DNA of 64,000 nt from Leptolyngbyaceae cyanobacterium (lineage in GTDB: Bacteria > Cyanobacteriota > Cyanobacteriia > Cyanobacteriales > Aerosakkonemataceae): the NCBI GenBank assembly GCA_036703985.1, contig DATNQN010000147.1, forward strand, positions 1 to 64,000, read 5' to 3'. The position numbers and the translations under genes are program-made. This document shows positions 28,509 to 37,609 of this stretch, in pieces. Each line of letters begins with the position of its first letter. Position 1 is the stretch's first letter. The notes beneath the pieces are model-generated. The model searched no databases and was not told where the DNA came from. It saw only the letters and a program-made list of their open reading frames with translations.

Positions 28509-29897
28509 CTAGAATTCTACTGTTTGGGGTGCGCGGGGGAAGGGGATTACATCCCTAATATTGCTCATTCCGGTCATAAATTGTACCAATCTTTCAAATC
28601 CTAAACCGAAGCCGGCGTGGGGAACTGTTCCGAAGCGGCGTAAGTCTAGATACCACCATAAATCTTTGGCGTTCATGCCTAAAGTGTCGATGCGGCGCTG
28701 CAAAACGTCTAGGCGTTCTTCTCTTTGGGAACCGCCGATAATTTCGCCTATTTTGGGGGCGAGAATATCCATTGCCCGGACGGTTTTTTCGTCATCGTTT
28801 AACCGCATATAAAAGGCTTTGATTTGGGCGGGATAATCGGTGACGATGACGGGCTTTTTGAATAATTCTTCAGCGAGATATCGTTCGTGTTCTGATTGTA
28901 AGTCTAATCCCCATTTGACGGGATATTCAAATTTTTTATCGGCTTTTTCTAGGAGATATACTGCTTTGGTATAAGTCAAACGCTCAAATTGATTGTTGAT
29001 GATGTTATCAGCGGTTGCTAACACGGAATTATCTATGCGCTGATTGAAAAATTCCATGTCTTCGGGGCAGTTATCTAAAACATATTTAAAGACATATTTG
29101 AGGAATTCCTCGGCTAAGTTCATGTCTCCTTCTAAGTCACAAAAAGCCATTTCTGGTTCTACCATCCAAAATTCGGCTAAGTGACGAGATGTGTTGGAAT
29201 TTTCGGCGCGGAAAGTTGGCCCAAATGTGTAAACGTTACTAAATGCCATCGCCATTACTTCAGCTTCTAATTGTCCGCTGACTGTTAAATATGCGGGACG
29301 GCCAAAAAAGTCTTTGCTATAATCTATTTCTTGGTTTTCGGTGCGGGGTATTTGGTTTAAATTAAAGTTGGTAACGGCGAACATTTCTCCGGCACCTTCG
29401 CAATCGCTAGCGGTGATAATGGGGGCATGAATCCAGAGAAATCCGCGTTCTTGAAAGAAGTTGTGAATGGCGGTTGCACAGGCGTTGCGAACTCGGAATA
29501 CCGCGCCGAAGGAGTTGGTGCGCGATCGCAAATGTCCGATTTCTCGCAAAAATTCAAATGAGTGTCGTTTCTTTTGTAATGGATAAGTTTCCGGATCTGC
29601 CTCTCCATAAACTTTAATCGAGGATGCCTTTAGTTCAACTCGCTGTCCTTTGGCGGGAGACTCCACTAATACTCCATCCACTTCTAAAGACGCGCCGGTA
29701 TTGAGTTGCTTTAACACTTTCTCATACTCTGGCAAATCCCGATTTAGCACCACTTGCAAACTTGCCAATGATGAGCCATCATTGACCTCTACAAAGGTAA
29801 ACTCTTTCAATTCTCGTTTGGTACGAACCCAGCCTTTGACGTTAATGGATTCATCGGGTTGGCCATTTTTGAGTATATCGGCAATGCGTCGAGTCAT
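28509..29897 (-). CDS. asnS: Asparaginyl-tRNA synthetase
   Basis: A 462-residue class IIb aminoacyl-tRNA synthetase that charges tRNA-Asn. The N-terminal OB-fold anticodon-binding domain (about 1-110) has [20 protein letters not shown]. The catalytic core has motif 2 ([19 protein letters not shown]) and motif 3 ([16 protein letters not shown]), ending in [15 protein letters not shown]. Length is standard for bacterial Asn[21 protein letters not shown] and the absence of an AspRS-type insertion favour Asn over Asp. It appears to be transcribed alone, convergent with the oxidoreductase gene. Confidence 0.96.
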   Translation of the reverse strand: MTRRIADILKNGQPDESINVKGWVRTKRELKEFTFVEVNDGSSLASLQVVLNRDLPEYEKVLKQLNTGASLEVDGVLVESPAKGQRVELKASSIKVYGEADPETYPLQKKRHSFEFLREIGHLRSRTNSFGAVFRVRNACATAIHNFFQERGFLWIHAPIITASDCEGAGEMFAVTNFNLNQIPRTENQEIDYSKDFFGRPAYLTVSGQLEAEVMAMAFSNVYTFGPTFRAENSNTSRHLAEFWMVEPEMAFCDLEGDMNLAEEFLKYVFKYVLDNCPEDMEFFNQRIDNSVLATADNIINNQFERLTYTKAVYLLEKADKKFEYPVKWGLDLQSEHERYLAEELFKKPVIVTDYPAQIKAFYMRLNDDEKTVRAMDILAPKIGEIIGGSQREERLDVLQRRIDTLGMNAKDLWWYLDLRRFGTVPHAGFGLGFERLVQFMTGMSNIRDVIPFPRAPQTVEF

Positions 29898-30147
29898 ATT
29901 GATAAAAAATGTTGGACTTTTGATTTAACAATCGATCGGCATCAACTCCTTTAGTGTACTAGGTATCACTGAATCGTCACCAGTCACCGGGGATCGTTGA
30001 GTAGCGATCGCATATAAATCAATATTTATCTATGGTAAATTTACGCAAGTATCGATATTTAACGCACATCTGCCAAGCCGAACTCTGCGATCCCCGATCT
30101 ATCTAGATTGTTTTTGACTGCAAAAGTGAGTTTAGAACGAAAAAAAA

Positions 30148-30534
30148 TTAACTACCTGCTAAATATTTCAACAACCAACCGATGACGATTCCGATCCCGC
30201 CAAACCGCACAGCCATCCAAAAAGGCTCTTTCAGGCTACTCCAAGAAAATAAGCTGCTTTCCAAATTAACCTCTAAAACTTCCAATTCTTGCTTAATTCG
30301 GCGCAATTCGGCTTGCAACTCCCGATCTCGGCGAAGACGGCTGTCTTGTCGCGCTTCTTCGTAGCGATGTTGCAATTCCGCTTGTCTGGCTTTATCTTGT
30401 TGCACTTGTGCGTAACGTTCCTTGAGTGCAATCAGCGATCGTTCTACTTCCTCCAGTCTTTGTGCAAATTCGCGATCGGGATCGACTGGTGAGGACTGGG
30501 GATCGCGCTGGGATCGTTCTTCAGAAGGCTTCAT
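30148..30534 (-). CDS. Tail-anchored coiled-coil protein of unknown function
   Basis: A 128-residue protein. Residues about 20-95 are a charged, Gln/Arg-rich coiled coil (EVERSLIALKERYAQVQQDK and following heptads). The C terminus (about 105-125, MAVRFGGIGIVIGWLLKYLA) is a single hydrophobic helix, so the protein is probably tail-anchored in a membrane with its coiled coil in the cytoplasm. No family is recognised with certainty. It is divergent from the gene at 30672. Confidence 0.6.
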   Translation of the reverse strand: MKPSEERSQRDPQSSPVDPDREFAQRLEEVERSLIALKERYAQVQQDKARQAELQHRYEEARQDSRLRRDRELQAELRRIKQELEVLEVNLESSLFSWSSLKEPFWMAVRFGGIGIVIGWLLKYLAGS

Positions 30535-30634
30535 ACACTAGATTTTAGGTTAAAGTGATGGTGGTTTAGATAGAATAGCTAGGTAATAAACTCCAAATTT
30601 AACATTCTCAAGAGTCCGCGCTTTCATTATCAAA

Positions 30635-30668
30635 CCAATCTAAAATCTAAAATCTAAAGTCCAAAATT
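30635..30668. repeat. Heptamer repeat abutting a start codon
   Basis: Three copies of ATCTAAA within CCAATCTAAAATCTAAAATC and its continuation end three bases before the ATG at 30672. The coding-strand start CCAATCTAAAATC is the same as in the tract before the debranching gene. STRR-type. Confidence 0.65.
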
Positions 30669-30671
30669 GAT

Positions 30672-30959
30672 ATGCCCGAATCCACTCAAATTTCTAGAAA
30701 CGATTCCTTAAAAGAGCTTAGTACCTTAGAAATAGCACAAGCTTTGATGGAGCGGTTAACCATCTCCTCTAATGACTGGCATCGCTTGAAATCGAATCGA
30801 ACAGCCCGTGCTAGCGAACAAACTGCCGCCGCCTTAGTTTATTTACTCAAGGATATGCCAGAAGAAGGATTGAGCAGGCTAAATCAAGCCTCTGGTTGGC
30901 TCGATCGCTCTATTTCAGCCCCCCCTTGCCCAACTCACGGTCATCACCGTTCTCATTGA
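30672..30959 (+). CDS. Small conserved cyanobacterial protein (DUF6439-like)
   Basis: A 95-residue soluble protein with LEIAQALMERLTISSNDWHRLKSNRTARASEQTAAALVYLL in its centre and a conserved end GWLDRSISAPPCPTHGHH. This fits a cyanobacteria-specific family that I remember as DUF6439; the number is uncertain and no function is known. The histidine/cysteine-rich tail could bind a metal. No ordinary ribosome site is seen because a heptamer repeat fills the upstream bases. A strong hairpin follows the stop codon. Confidence 0.65.
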   Translation: MPESTQISRNDSLKELSTLEIAQALMERLTISSNDWHRLKSNRTARASEQTAAALVYLLKDMPEEGLSRLNQASGWLDRSISAPPCPTHGHHRSH

Positions 30960-30966
30960 GATAATT

Positions 30967-31008
30967 ATCCCCCCTTGCCCTCCATTTATGGAAGGCTTAA
31001 GGGGGGAT
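30967..31008 (+). terminator. Hairpin terminator downstream of the DUF6439-like gene
   Basis: Outer arms ATCCCCCCTT and AAGGGGGGAT, with an inner CTCCAT/ATGGAAG pairing around a short loop, form a long stem 8 bases after the stop codon at 30959. The next gene (stop at 31062) is convergent, so it may act on both. Confidence 0.6.
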
Positions 31009-31061
31009 CGAACAGATCGAAATTAATAAATAACATACAATCTTACTCACGTAGATTTTTC

Positions 31062-31511
31062 CTATCCCAGTAAGGGCAGCTTGTACCGATTTTTGATATA
31101 CTTACCAAGGCTTAATTCTGTTCCATCCGGGTTCCAATGTACCCGATCGAACACATTATAAAGAATGTATAAGCCTCGGCCACACTCGGATTCGTCTGGT
31201 GGTAAATGCTCAAGAGCATCGACACTGCATTTACAACAAGGCTTAAATCCCGAACCTTGGTCTGAGATCACCCACCAATAGTGATCTGCGACCAGCGAAA
31301 ATCGCACTACAACTGTTTTACTAGGATCTAGCTTATTGCCATGCTTGGCAGCATTCACCAAAGCTTCCTGTAATCCAAGTCGAATTTCTGTCTGCCAATG
31401 TTCCGGAATTTCCGCTACTAGCAGATCCAGAATCGGACAAAGGTAGAGGGTCGAAGCAAAACTAATAGTTGTCCAGTGGCGTTTAACTGGACGCTTTGAA
31501 ATTGCAATCAC
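31062..31511 (-). CDS. RsbW-like anti-sigma regulatory factor (ATP-binding)
   Basis: A 149-residue protein of the GHKL ATPase fold: N-box LGLQEALVNAAKHGNKLDP, G1 box ISDQGSGF and a late GRGLYILYNVFD lid region. This is the serine-kinase/anti-sigma family typified by RsbW and SpoIIAB. Such proteins bind a sigma factor or phosphorylate an anti-anti-sigma partner; no partner gene is adjacent. CCKC within residues about 92-95 is unusual and might bind metal. It starts at a GTG, supported by a GAGGGGG ribosome site six bases upstream. Confidence 0.82.
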   Translation of the reverse strand: MIAISKRPVKRHWTTISFASTLYLCPILDLLVAEIPEHWQTEIRLGLQEALVNAAKHGNKLDPSKTVVVRFSLVADHYWWVISDQGSGFKPCCKCSVDALEHLPPDESECGRGLYILYNVFDRVHWNPDGTELSLGKYIKNRYKLPLLG

Positions 31512-32737
31512 ACTGAAGACCCCCTCGCTTTCAGGTGGACAGACTGAAGTCTTTGCACAGCTTCCATCCCCGCGATCATTGCATTATTGTTTGGTTATAA
31601 GCTCGTTTTTAGGCTAAATTGGGTCATAAATAGACTTTACTACCTACACGTAGATTGTTACCGTGCATTTTTTTGATTTATGCCTAAAGTTAATTTGACC
31701 CATTAGGTTAGTATTCCCATCGAAGATATTCAAAGTCGATAGCCCGATTAACGCCATCGTTTCACCTCTCCCGGTGTATGGTTTTTCGGTGGGGTTTATA
31801 CCTACCTATCTCTTATTGTATCGAAATATTTTTAAAAAGCCAGGGGGATTTAACAAATTCTACTCCTAGCTACTAATGGGCCAAAAGCTTATTTGACCTT
31901 TCTTATTTACCCGTCAAATAGCAGATAAGCTTTGCCTTTAGTTGCTTATTTATATAATAAGCAGTTTGTTGCTCATCCGAGCCAGCTTCTTGGCATTCAG
32001 TTCGGATTGGGGAAATTTAATTAACTAAACTGGGATGCTGTCACTAATAATTTATATAAATAAATTAAAGCCTTCTTTGCGAATATAGCAAGCTGTGCAG
32101 GGAATTTTTATGAAACAAAACATCTGCTAAAAAATAGTTAATTATAAGGAGTGACAATATATCTGCCAGTATGAATAAAAATCTTTCTACCTATTTTATT
32201 TATTTCATAAAATGATGTAATATATTACTTTGGTTTAATTGACAAATAACTAATTATACTAAAGCATTACCTGTAATTATTAATACAATTAATAATAATC
32301 ATTATCTATCCTAATCATTTCGGGTAAGTTCGATTTATTACTGGTAGCCCTTGTTTCCGATCGGAAGGCCAAAAGAATTTTATTTTGGTACGATAGTTTT
32401 ATAGAAATCTCTTCAGAGAGACGATCTTAGCGAGACTTTCTTTGCCATCTGCTAAAGCCTCTAAGAGTTACCCTATTACCAAAATTTCTCTCAAATTTAG
32501 AATTTTACTGGTATGGCAATCTTTGTTAACGGGGACTTAATCCTCGATTTATCGCAAAGAGAAACCTCACTAGAAAAATACCACTAAATCTTCATTTGGC
32601 ATCCACTTTCATTTCTATGTAGGTAAGTATTTATGTGGCCTTAATGCCAAAATTTCTGAAAAGTTTACGCTGAAAAACAAAAAACTTAAACAAACATATA
32701 CTAAAAAATAGAGAAACAATTCTATCTGAGGGTAGAT
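31512..32737. other. 1.2-kb gap without recognised genes
   Basis: This is the longest non-coding stretch in the window. It separates divergent genes. The part from about 31860 to 32340 is strongly AT-rich with no open frame of note. The part near 31640-31780 may encode a 37-residue peptide on the minus strand (listed separately). No RNA gene, CRISPR or insertion sequence could be recognised. It might hold an unrecognised small RNA or a degraded element. Confidence 0.4.
31644..31757 (-). CDS. Possible 37-residue leader peptide
   Basis: An open frame from an ATG at 31757, beginning MALIGLSTLNIFDGNTNLM, ends at a TAG at 31644. It has a good ribosome site (GGGAGAGGTG, about five bases before the ATG). 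It lies 132 bases upstream of the RsbW-like gene on the same strand. A short leader is possible. Without homologues it could also be chance. Confidence 0.25.
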   Translation of the reverse strand: MALIGLSTLNIFDGNTNLMGQINFRHKSKKCTVTIYV

Positions 32738-34036
32738 ATGGCTCCAAATCCCGCTATTATGCAAGCGATCGAACAACTGGGCTACCGCATTACTGTAGGG
32801 GATGTGGCAGCTAAGGCAGGATTAAATTTAAATCTAGCCCAACAAGGATTATTAGCCCTCGCTTCTGATGCTGGGGGACATTTGCAGGTAGCTGAGTCTG
32901 GGGAAATAGCTTATCAATTTCCCCAGAACTTTCGGGCAATTCTGCGTAACAAGTTTTTGCGGTTGCGGCTTTTAGAATGGTGGAAAAACATCTGGAAAGT
33001 TTTGTTTTACTTGATCCGGATTAGTTTTGCGATCGTATTGCTAGTTTCGATCGCGCTGATTTTTCTGGCGATCGCTGCGATCGTGATTTCCCTAAATTTC
33101 AACCGCGATAACGATAATTCTGGCAGCAACGACTCTGGTGGCGGGGGAATCTTCTTTTTCCCCACTTTCGATTGGTTCTGGATTTTTTACCCCGACTACG
33201 ACACTCCCCAGTACCAATATCAACGACGGGAAAAATCGCAAATGAATTTCCTGTTGGCTGTGTTTTCCTTCCTATTTGGGGATGGTAACCCCAATGCCAA
33301 CTTAGAAGAAAGGCGCTGGCAAGAAATCGGTACGGTAATTCGCAACCACCAGGGAGCGGTAGTCGCAGAGCAAATCGCTCCTTATTTAGATAATATCGGT
33401 CAGGGATACTCGCGAGAGTATGAAGACTATATGTTACCCGTGTTGAGCCGCTTCAACGGGTATCCGCAAGTTAGTCCCCAAGGACAGATCGTATATTACT
33501 TTCCAGATTTGCAAGTCACTGCTAACCAGCAGCATCCCCAACCTGTTTATCCTTATCTACAAGAATTACCTTGGGGTTTTAGTGCAGCTAGTTCCGGACA
33601 AATTATGCTGGCGATCGGACTGGGAGCAGTAAATATCATCGGTGCTTTAATGTTGGGTAACCTATTAGCTGGTGGTACTGTCGCAGCACAACTAGGCGGA
33701 TTTGTTGCTTTTGTACAATCAATTTATTGGTTGTTATTAGGTTACGGTACGGCTTTTCTAGTGATTCCGTTGATTCGCTATTTTTGGATTCAGTGGCGCA
33801 ACGGTAAGATTAGCAAACGGAATCAAAAGCGGGAAGAAAGATCGATCGTACTTAACCAACCTAGTACCGATTTACAAGCGAAAATTGCTTATGCTCGCCA
33901 ATTCGCCACAGAAACAGTGATTAATCGCGAAAATTTAGTTTATACCACCGAAACCGAGTTACTAGAACAAGAAATCACCCGTAAAGACCTAATTGACGAA
34001 GAATGGCAAAAACGACTTGATAATTCCGAAGGATGA
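32738..34036 (+). CDS. Membrane protein with duplicated N-terminal-type domain, function unknown
   Basis: A 432-residue protein. An N-terminal domain (about 5-75) with ITVGDVAAKAGLNLNLAQQG looks like a winged-helix fold and ends in GEIAYQFP. A first membrane segment follows (about 88-118), then a Gly/Asn/Asp-rich linker (about 122-137). The segment about 185-255 resembles the N-terminal domain again and ends in GQIVYYFP. Two more hydrophobic segments lie at about 285-350, with a charged C-terminal tail. I do not recognise a named family. The ATG follows a GAGGG ribosome site. Confidence 0.65.
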   Translation: MAPNPAIMQAIEQLGYRITVGDVAAKAGLNLNLAQQGLLALASDAGGHLQVAESGEIAYQFPQNFRAILRNKFLRLRLLEWWKNIWKVLFYLIRISFAIVLLVSIALIFLAIAAIVISLNFNRDNDNSGSNDSGGGGIFFFPTFDWFWIFYPDYDTPQYQYQRREKSQMNFLLAVFSFLFGDGNPNANLEERRWQEIGTVIRNHQGAVVAEQIAPYLDNIGQGYSREYEDYMLPVLSRFNGYPQVSPQGQIVYYFPDLQVTANQQHPQPVYPYLQELPWGFSAASSGQIMLAIGLGAVNIIGALMLGNLLAGGTVAAQLGGFVAFVQSIYWLLLGYGTAFLVIPLIRYFWIQWRNGKISKRNQKREERSIVLNQPSTDLQAKIAYARQFATETVINRENLVYTTETELLEQEITRKDLIDEEWQKRLDNSEG

Positions 34037-34101
34037 AGTCAGGAGTTAGAATTCAGGAGTCAGAAGTTAGAGTTAACAAATTTTTCCTTTGCCCCTTTCC
34101 C

Positions 34102-34320
34102 TCAGTCCTTGGGGCGTTTAAAAATCAAAAAACCATACCCATAACCAGGGGTATAGTTTACGCCTACCTCTTCCCAACCTTGCTCTCTCAACTGATTGGC
34201 AAATTCATGCAGGGAAGGAATCTTTTCTTTTTATCGCAATTCTTTATCATTAACAGCTTGTGGTTGGAGGCTCCCCGCAAAGTAGTCAAACCTAACAAAG
34301 CAGTATTCCTACTTTTGCAT
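34102..34320 (-). pseudogene. Broken small gene, DUF4177-like
   Basis: Reading from the ATG at 34320 (ribosome site GGAGGA six bases upstream), the frame gives 72 codons ending in a TGA at 34102, with in-frame stops at codon 4 (TAG) and at codon 25 (TAA). Between and after them the translation is protein-like (EYCFVRFDYFAGSLQPQ; HEFANQLREQGWEEVGV; GYGFLIFKRPKD) and resembles small DUF4177-type proteins in which tryptophans often occupy those positions. It is read as a recently inactivated gene. A plus-strand open frame over the same bases has no protein-like features. Confidence 0.55.
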
Positions 34321-34445
34321 GGTTGTCCTCCAACTACAGATCCCCAAAGTCTGGATGGGGCAAGTATTGACATGATGATGCCCAAACCCATGAAAGCGAT
34401 CGTCGTCAAACTTGTTAAACCCACCGAGAACTTTCAAAGAGTTAA

Positions 34446-35624
34446 TTAATTATCCACTTTTATTTTGGCAAGAGTTGCGCCCCGGTAATAATGGAGGACA
34501 ATTTGCTGGTAATTAGCTCCCTGGTTAGCCATACTGTAAGCGCCCCATTGACTCATACCGAGTCCGTGACCGTAACCCCGTCCTTCAATACGGAAAGTAC
34601 TGGGAAGGGATTTATTAGCGCTGTCAGAAGTAACCGTGAACCAAGTGCTTCTCAGCTCGAGCGCTTTCCGCAAAGCTGGCCCGCTGATTACCCGCGTACC
34701 GCCATCACCGATTACTTTCATGGTAATAATGCGTCCGAAGGGGGAAACCCGTTCCGGAACCATAGATATTACATTACCCACGCCGCTAATGCGTCTGCTC
34801 AGTTCATCGCGGGAGAAATTTTTCACCCACTGAGCTTCCGGAGTATTGCTATCGTAGTCGGGAACGCCACGCAGGTAGGGCAGGCTGTTCGACCAGACAT
34901 TTTCGACGTTTTCGGTGTGTCCCCCAGAGGAAGAGTGGAAAGCTGCCAGAATTAGTTTGCCGTTATGGGTCAATACTTGACCTGCGGTGCTATCTACTGC
35001 TGAGTAGAGAGAGGAAGCTTCGCTTTCCAAACCGCGATAAACTTGCCACGCGATCGTATCTCCCAAGTCGAAAACGCTATTACCCCTGGTTTGACGTTGG
35101 TAAAGAGCGTAGGTGCGAGCGGCAACTGCTTGGGCTTTGAGAGCTTCTTGGGGCCAAGTGGCGTAGACTTCTCCCCCTAAGACACTGTAGAGATATTTTT
35201 CTAAATCTACGTAGTTAATGGCAGTCAAACCATTGCTAGTGGGAACCACTCGCGTGCGTCCCCGATACCAGCGATCGCCAATCCAAACAAAGCCATCACC
35301 AGTAGGCTCGACCCACAGCGATCCCGATCGCCAGCGATCCAAAGTCACGTTACCACCAGCTGACTGGGCATAGAAGGCATTCATGGGAGCAATTTCTCCC
35401 ACTTTTTGACCCGCAGCATCCCGAACAATTGCTTTAGTGGAACTACCAACTTTTACCTGAGAGACATTTTCTTCAATAGCCACTCGCAATTCCAGCGCTG
35501 CCTGTGCAGGAGCAACCAGTGCAATCCAGAATAGCAGGCTCAAGCCTAGCTTTCGTCCTTTTTGCGGAATGGATTGATTCAATTTTGTAGATAAGAGCGA
35601 CAAGAGGAAACGGGAGCCTGTCAT
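34446..35624 (-). CDS. SpoIID/LytB domain protein
   Basis: A 392-residue exported protein. The N terminus (about 25-42, LGLSLLFWIALVAPAQA) is a signal peptide. The SpoIID core has AINYVDLEKYLYSVLGGEV, EALKAQAVAARTYALY and FHSSSGGHTENVENVW, with a late GRGYGHGLGMSQWGAYSMA. SpoIID is a lytic transglycosylase in sporulating bacteria; cyanobacterial homologues probably act on cell-wall peptidoglycan, but the substrate here is inferred. The catalytic-type Glu in GEV is present. Convergent with the broken gene's neighbour and divergent from rnz. Confidence 0.88.
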   Translation of the reverse strand: MTGSRFLLSLLSTKLNQSIPQKGRKLGLSLLFWIALVAPAQAALELRVAIEENVSQVKVGSSTKAIVRDAAGQKVGEIAPMNAFYAQSAGGNVTLDRWRSGSLWVEPTGDGFVWIGDRWYRGRTRVVPTSNGLTAINYVDLEKYLYSVLGGEVYATWPQEALKAQAVAARTYALYQRQTRGNSVFDLGDTIAWQVYRGLESEASSLYSAVDSTAGQVLTHNGKLILAAFHSSSGGHTENVENVWSNSLPYLRGVPDYDSNTPEAQWVKNFSRDELSRRISGVGNVISMVPERVSPFGRIITMKVIGDGGTRVISGPALRKALELRSTWFTVTSDSANKSLPSTFRIEGRGYGHGLGMSQWGAYSMANQGANYQQIVLHYYRGATLAKIKVDN

Positions 35625-35944
35625 CTTGTTAAAAACCTCCTCACACGGCTGATTTTTGAGGTTACAAGCATTTCACATGATTTACGAAAGGACTGATTTG
35701 TTTCCGCGAGAGGTTTAATTCTCGCTTCAACTTTTTTCTGACAACTGGAGGATATGCTAACCACGATCGCGGTCTGGTTGCTACACCGAAATTCTATCTT
35801 CTATCTAAAGATATAGATGGCTAACACTATCCGAACAGTCCAATAGTCTACCTCAATAAAGGCCGATCGTAAAGAAACTGGTTTTTTCCAGTTAATATGT
35901 CAAATAGATAGGTTTTAAATTTCGCTGTAGTTGATTAAAAAACC
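35625..35944. other. Divergent promoter region
   Basis: No gene is visible. The 320 bases separate the divergent SpoIID-type and RNase Z genes and should hold both promoters. I see no operator or hairpin that stands out. Confidence 0.35.
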
Positions 35945-36877
35945 GTGCAGATTACTTTTTTCGGTACGAGTTCCGGTGTACCGACTCGATCGCGTAATGT
36001 TTCCAGCGTTGCCTTGCGCCTACCTCAACGGGCAGAATTTTGGCTATTTGACTGCGGTGAAGGCACGCAGCACCAATTGCTACGCAGCGAATTGAAAATT
36101 AGCCAGCTAACTCGTATTTTTATTACTCATCTACATGGCGACCATATTTTCGGCTTGATGGGTCTTTTAGCAACTTATGGTTTAGCTGGTAATCCCGATC
36201 GGGTCGATATTTACGGGCCACCAGGTTTAAATGAATACTTGCGAGCCTGCGAGAGGTTTTCTTATACCCATTTTTCTTATCCGATTAAAGTACATACGGT
36301 TCAACCAGGAGTAATTTATCAGGATGAGGAATACATCGTTAGCTGCCAACCGTTAAAACATCGAGTGACTAGCTTCGGTTATCGGGTGGAAGAAAAAGAC
36401 CGTCCAGGCCGTTTTAATGTGGAAAAAGCCAATGAGTTGGGCATTCCTTCTGGCCCTATTTATGGCAAACTGAAACGGGGCGAACAAGTTACCTTGCCGG
36501 ATGGCCGAATTATTAATGGTGCGGATTTATGCGGACAGACAGAAATCGGGCGTAAATTTGCTTATTGTACTGACACCATTTATTGTGATGGCGCTGTGGA
36601 ATTAGCCAAAGATGCAGATGTGGTAATTCACGAAGCAACTTTTTCTCACCAAGATGCACAACTGGCTTTCGATCGCTTGCACTCTACATCGACGATGGCA
36701 GCACAAGTAGCTTTAAGTGCTGGTGCAGAACATTTAATAATGACTCATTTCAGTCCTCGCTACGCTCCTGGTAATAATATTCAATTGAATGACTTGCTAG
36801 AAGAAGCACGGGCTATTTTCCCCCATACGGAAATGGCTTATGACTTTTTGACTTACGAGATACCTCGCAGACGGTAA
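35945..36877 (+). CDS. rnz: Ribonuclease Z
   Basis: A 310-residue metallo-beta-lactamase-fold endonuclease that processes tRNA 3' ends. Motifs: N-terminal ITFFGTSSGVPTRSRNVSS, the zinc motif THLHGDHIFGL (HxHxDH), CQPLKHRVTSFGYRVEEKDRPG (exosite/flexible-arm side), YCTDTIYCDGAVELAKDADVVIHEATF and a final MTHFSPRYAP. Length is typical of the short bacterial form (tRNase ZS). The start is a GTG, which is needed to keep QITFFGT at the very N terminus. Confidence 0.95.
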   Translation: MQITFFGTSSGVPTRSRNVSSVALRLPQRAEFWLFDCGEGTQHQLLRSELKISQLTRIFITHLHGDHIFGLMGLLATYGLAGNPDRVDIYGPPGLNEYLRACERFSYTHFSYPIKVHTVQPGVIYQDEEYIVSCQPLKHRVTSFGYRVEEKDRPGRFNVEKANELGIPSGPIYGKLKRGEQVTLPDGRIINGADLCGQTEIGRKFAYCTDTIYCDGAVELAKDADVVIHEATFSHQDAQLAFDRLHSTSTMAAQVALSAGAEHLIMTHFSPRYAPGNNIQLNDLLEEARAIFPHTEMAYDFLTYEIPRRR

Positions 36878-36896
36878 AAAAAACTGGCATTTGAGA

Positions 36897-37406
36897 TTAG
36901 ACGTAATCTTTACAGGTGGATTGAGAGCGATCGGTGTTTCGATCGGCCTGGTCATTTTCTATTTGGACGCTAAGGTCTGTTTGGGGTGTAACATTTTTTT
37001 GATGTAAGCGATCGCGAATTTGACTCAGACGAGCTTGATTATCAACAGGCGATCGCGGCGAGGGAGCCTCCATATTAGGCCAACCAGATAAATCGAAGCA
37101 GGGACAACCTACTGGTGGTAAACCTACGTTACGAATGGGAACGGGCATCGAGCAACGAGCGCAGGGTGTAATATCCCAAGCTGGTGTCAACAATTCTGCA
37201 ACGCTTACTTCCGTACCATCTAAATAGCAGTCTCCCGATTCAGGTGAAATAATAGTTTGCCAACACTTTTCAAATTCTTCACTGTAGCGTTCGCCTTGAA
37301 TCACCGGAGTAGGAAGTAGTTCTTGATGACCACTGTGAATAAAAATCTTCTTCCCCAACTGGAACCAATAAGCAAGATATTGTCTAACTTGATTTTCAGA
37401 TGCCAT
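36897..37406 (-). CDS. Conserved hypothetical protein with Cys motif
   Basis: A 169-residue protein. Residues about 80-105 hold CARCSMPVPIRNVGLPPVGC followed by PCF, a pattern that could bind zinc. The N terminus (NQVRQYLAYWFQLGKKIFI) is helical and the last 50 residues are polar and probably disordered. It appears cyanobacteria-specific from memory, with no function known. It is third in a likely cobU operon, 68 bases after the small gene at 37475. Confidence 0.6.
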   Translation of the reverse strand: MASENQVRQYLAYWFQLGKKIFIHSGHQELLPTPVIQGERYSEEFEKCWQTIISPESGDCYLDGTEVSVAELLTPAWDITPCARCSMPVPIRNVGLPPVGCPCFDLSGWPNMEAPSPRSPVDNQARLSQIRDRLHQKNVTPQTDLSVQIENDQADRNTDRSQSTCKDYV

Positions 37407-37474
37407 AAGTTTTGTTTAACCCCTTAAAAAAAATGGGGGTTGTCGATCCCAACCTAATATCGAACTATTTGCTC

Positions 37475-37609
37475 TCACTCTAGCGTTTTGTAGCGGGCAT
37501 AGTTTTCCTGCTGATGGATGATTGAGTCGTCGGCTATGGTATTAAATTTTTCAATCCAAATCCAAACTAGCTTTTGTTGCTCAACAGTCGAAAGTGGGAA
37601 TTTTGGCAC
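37475..37609 (-). CDS. Small protein coupled to cobU
   Basis: A 44-codon frame starts at a GTG whose first base is the last base of the cobU stop codon (TAGTG), a typical translational coupling. The peptide begins MPKFPLSTVEQQKLVWIWI and ends ENYARYKTLE; it is amphipathic with three aromatic residues in the middle and no membrane segment. It is followed after 68 bases by another minus-strand gene. No family is recognised. The overlap and protein-like composition argue for a real gene. Confidence 0.45.
   Translation of the reverse strand: MPKFPLSTVEQQKLVWIWIEKFNTIADDSIIHQQENYARYKTLE

Noticed and set aside
31755-31815. Riboswitch or structured RNA near the CACCTCTCCCGGTG segment
   Set aside because: Only short pairings are possible and they match no riboswitch that I know; the segment is better explained as a ribosome site of a small minus-strand frame.
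34033-34449. Plus-strand open frame of 138 codons overlapping the previous gene's stop codon
   Set aside because: Its translation is not protein-like, starts within a dispersed repeat, and the opposite strand carries a better supported (broken) small gene with a ribosome site.
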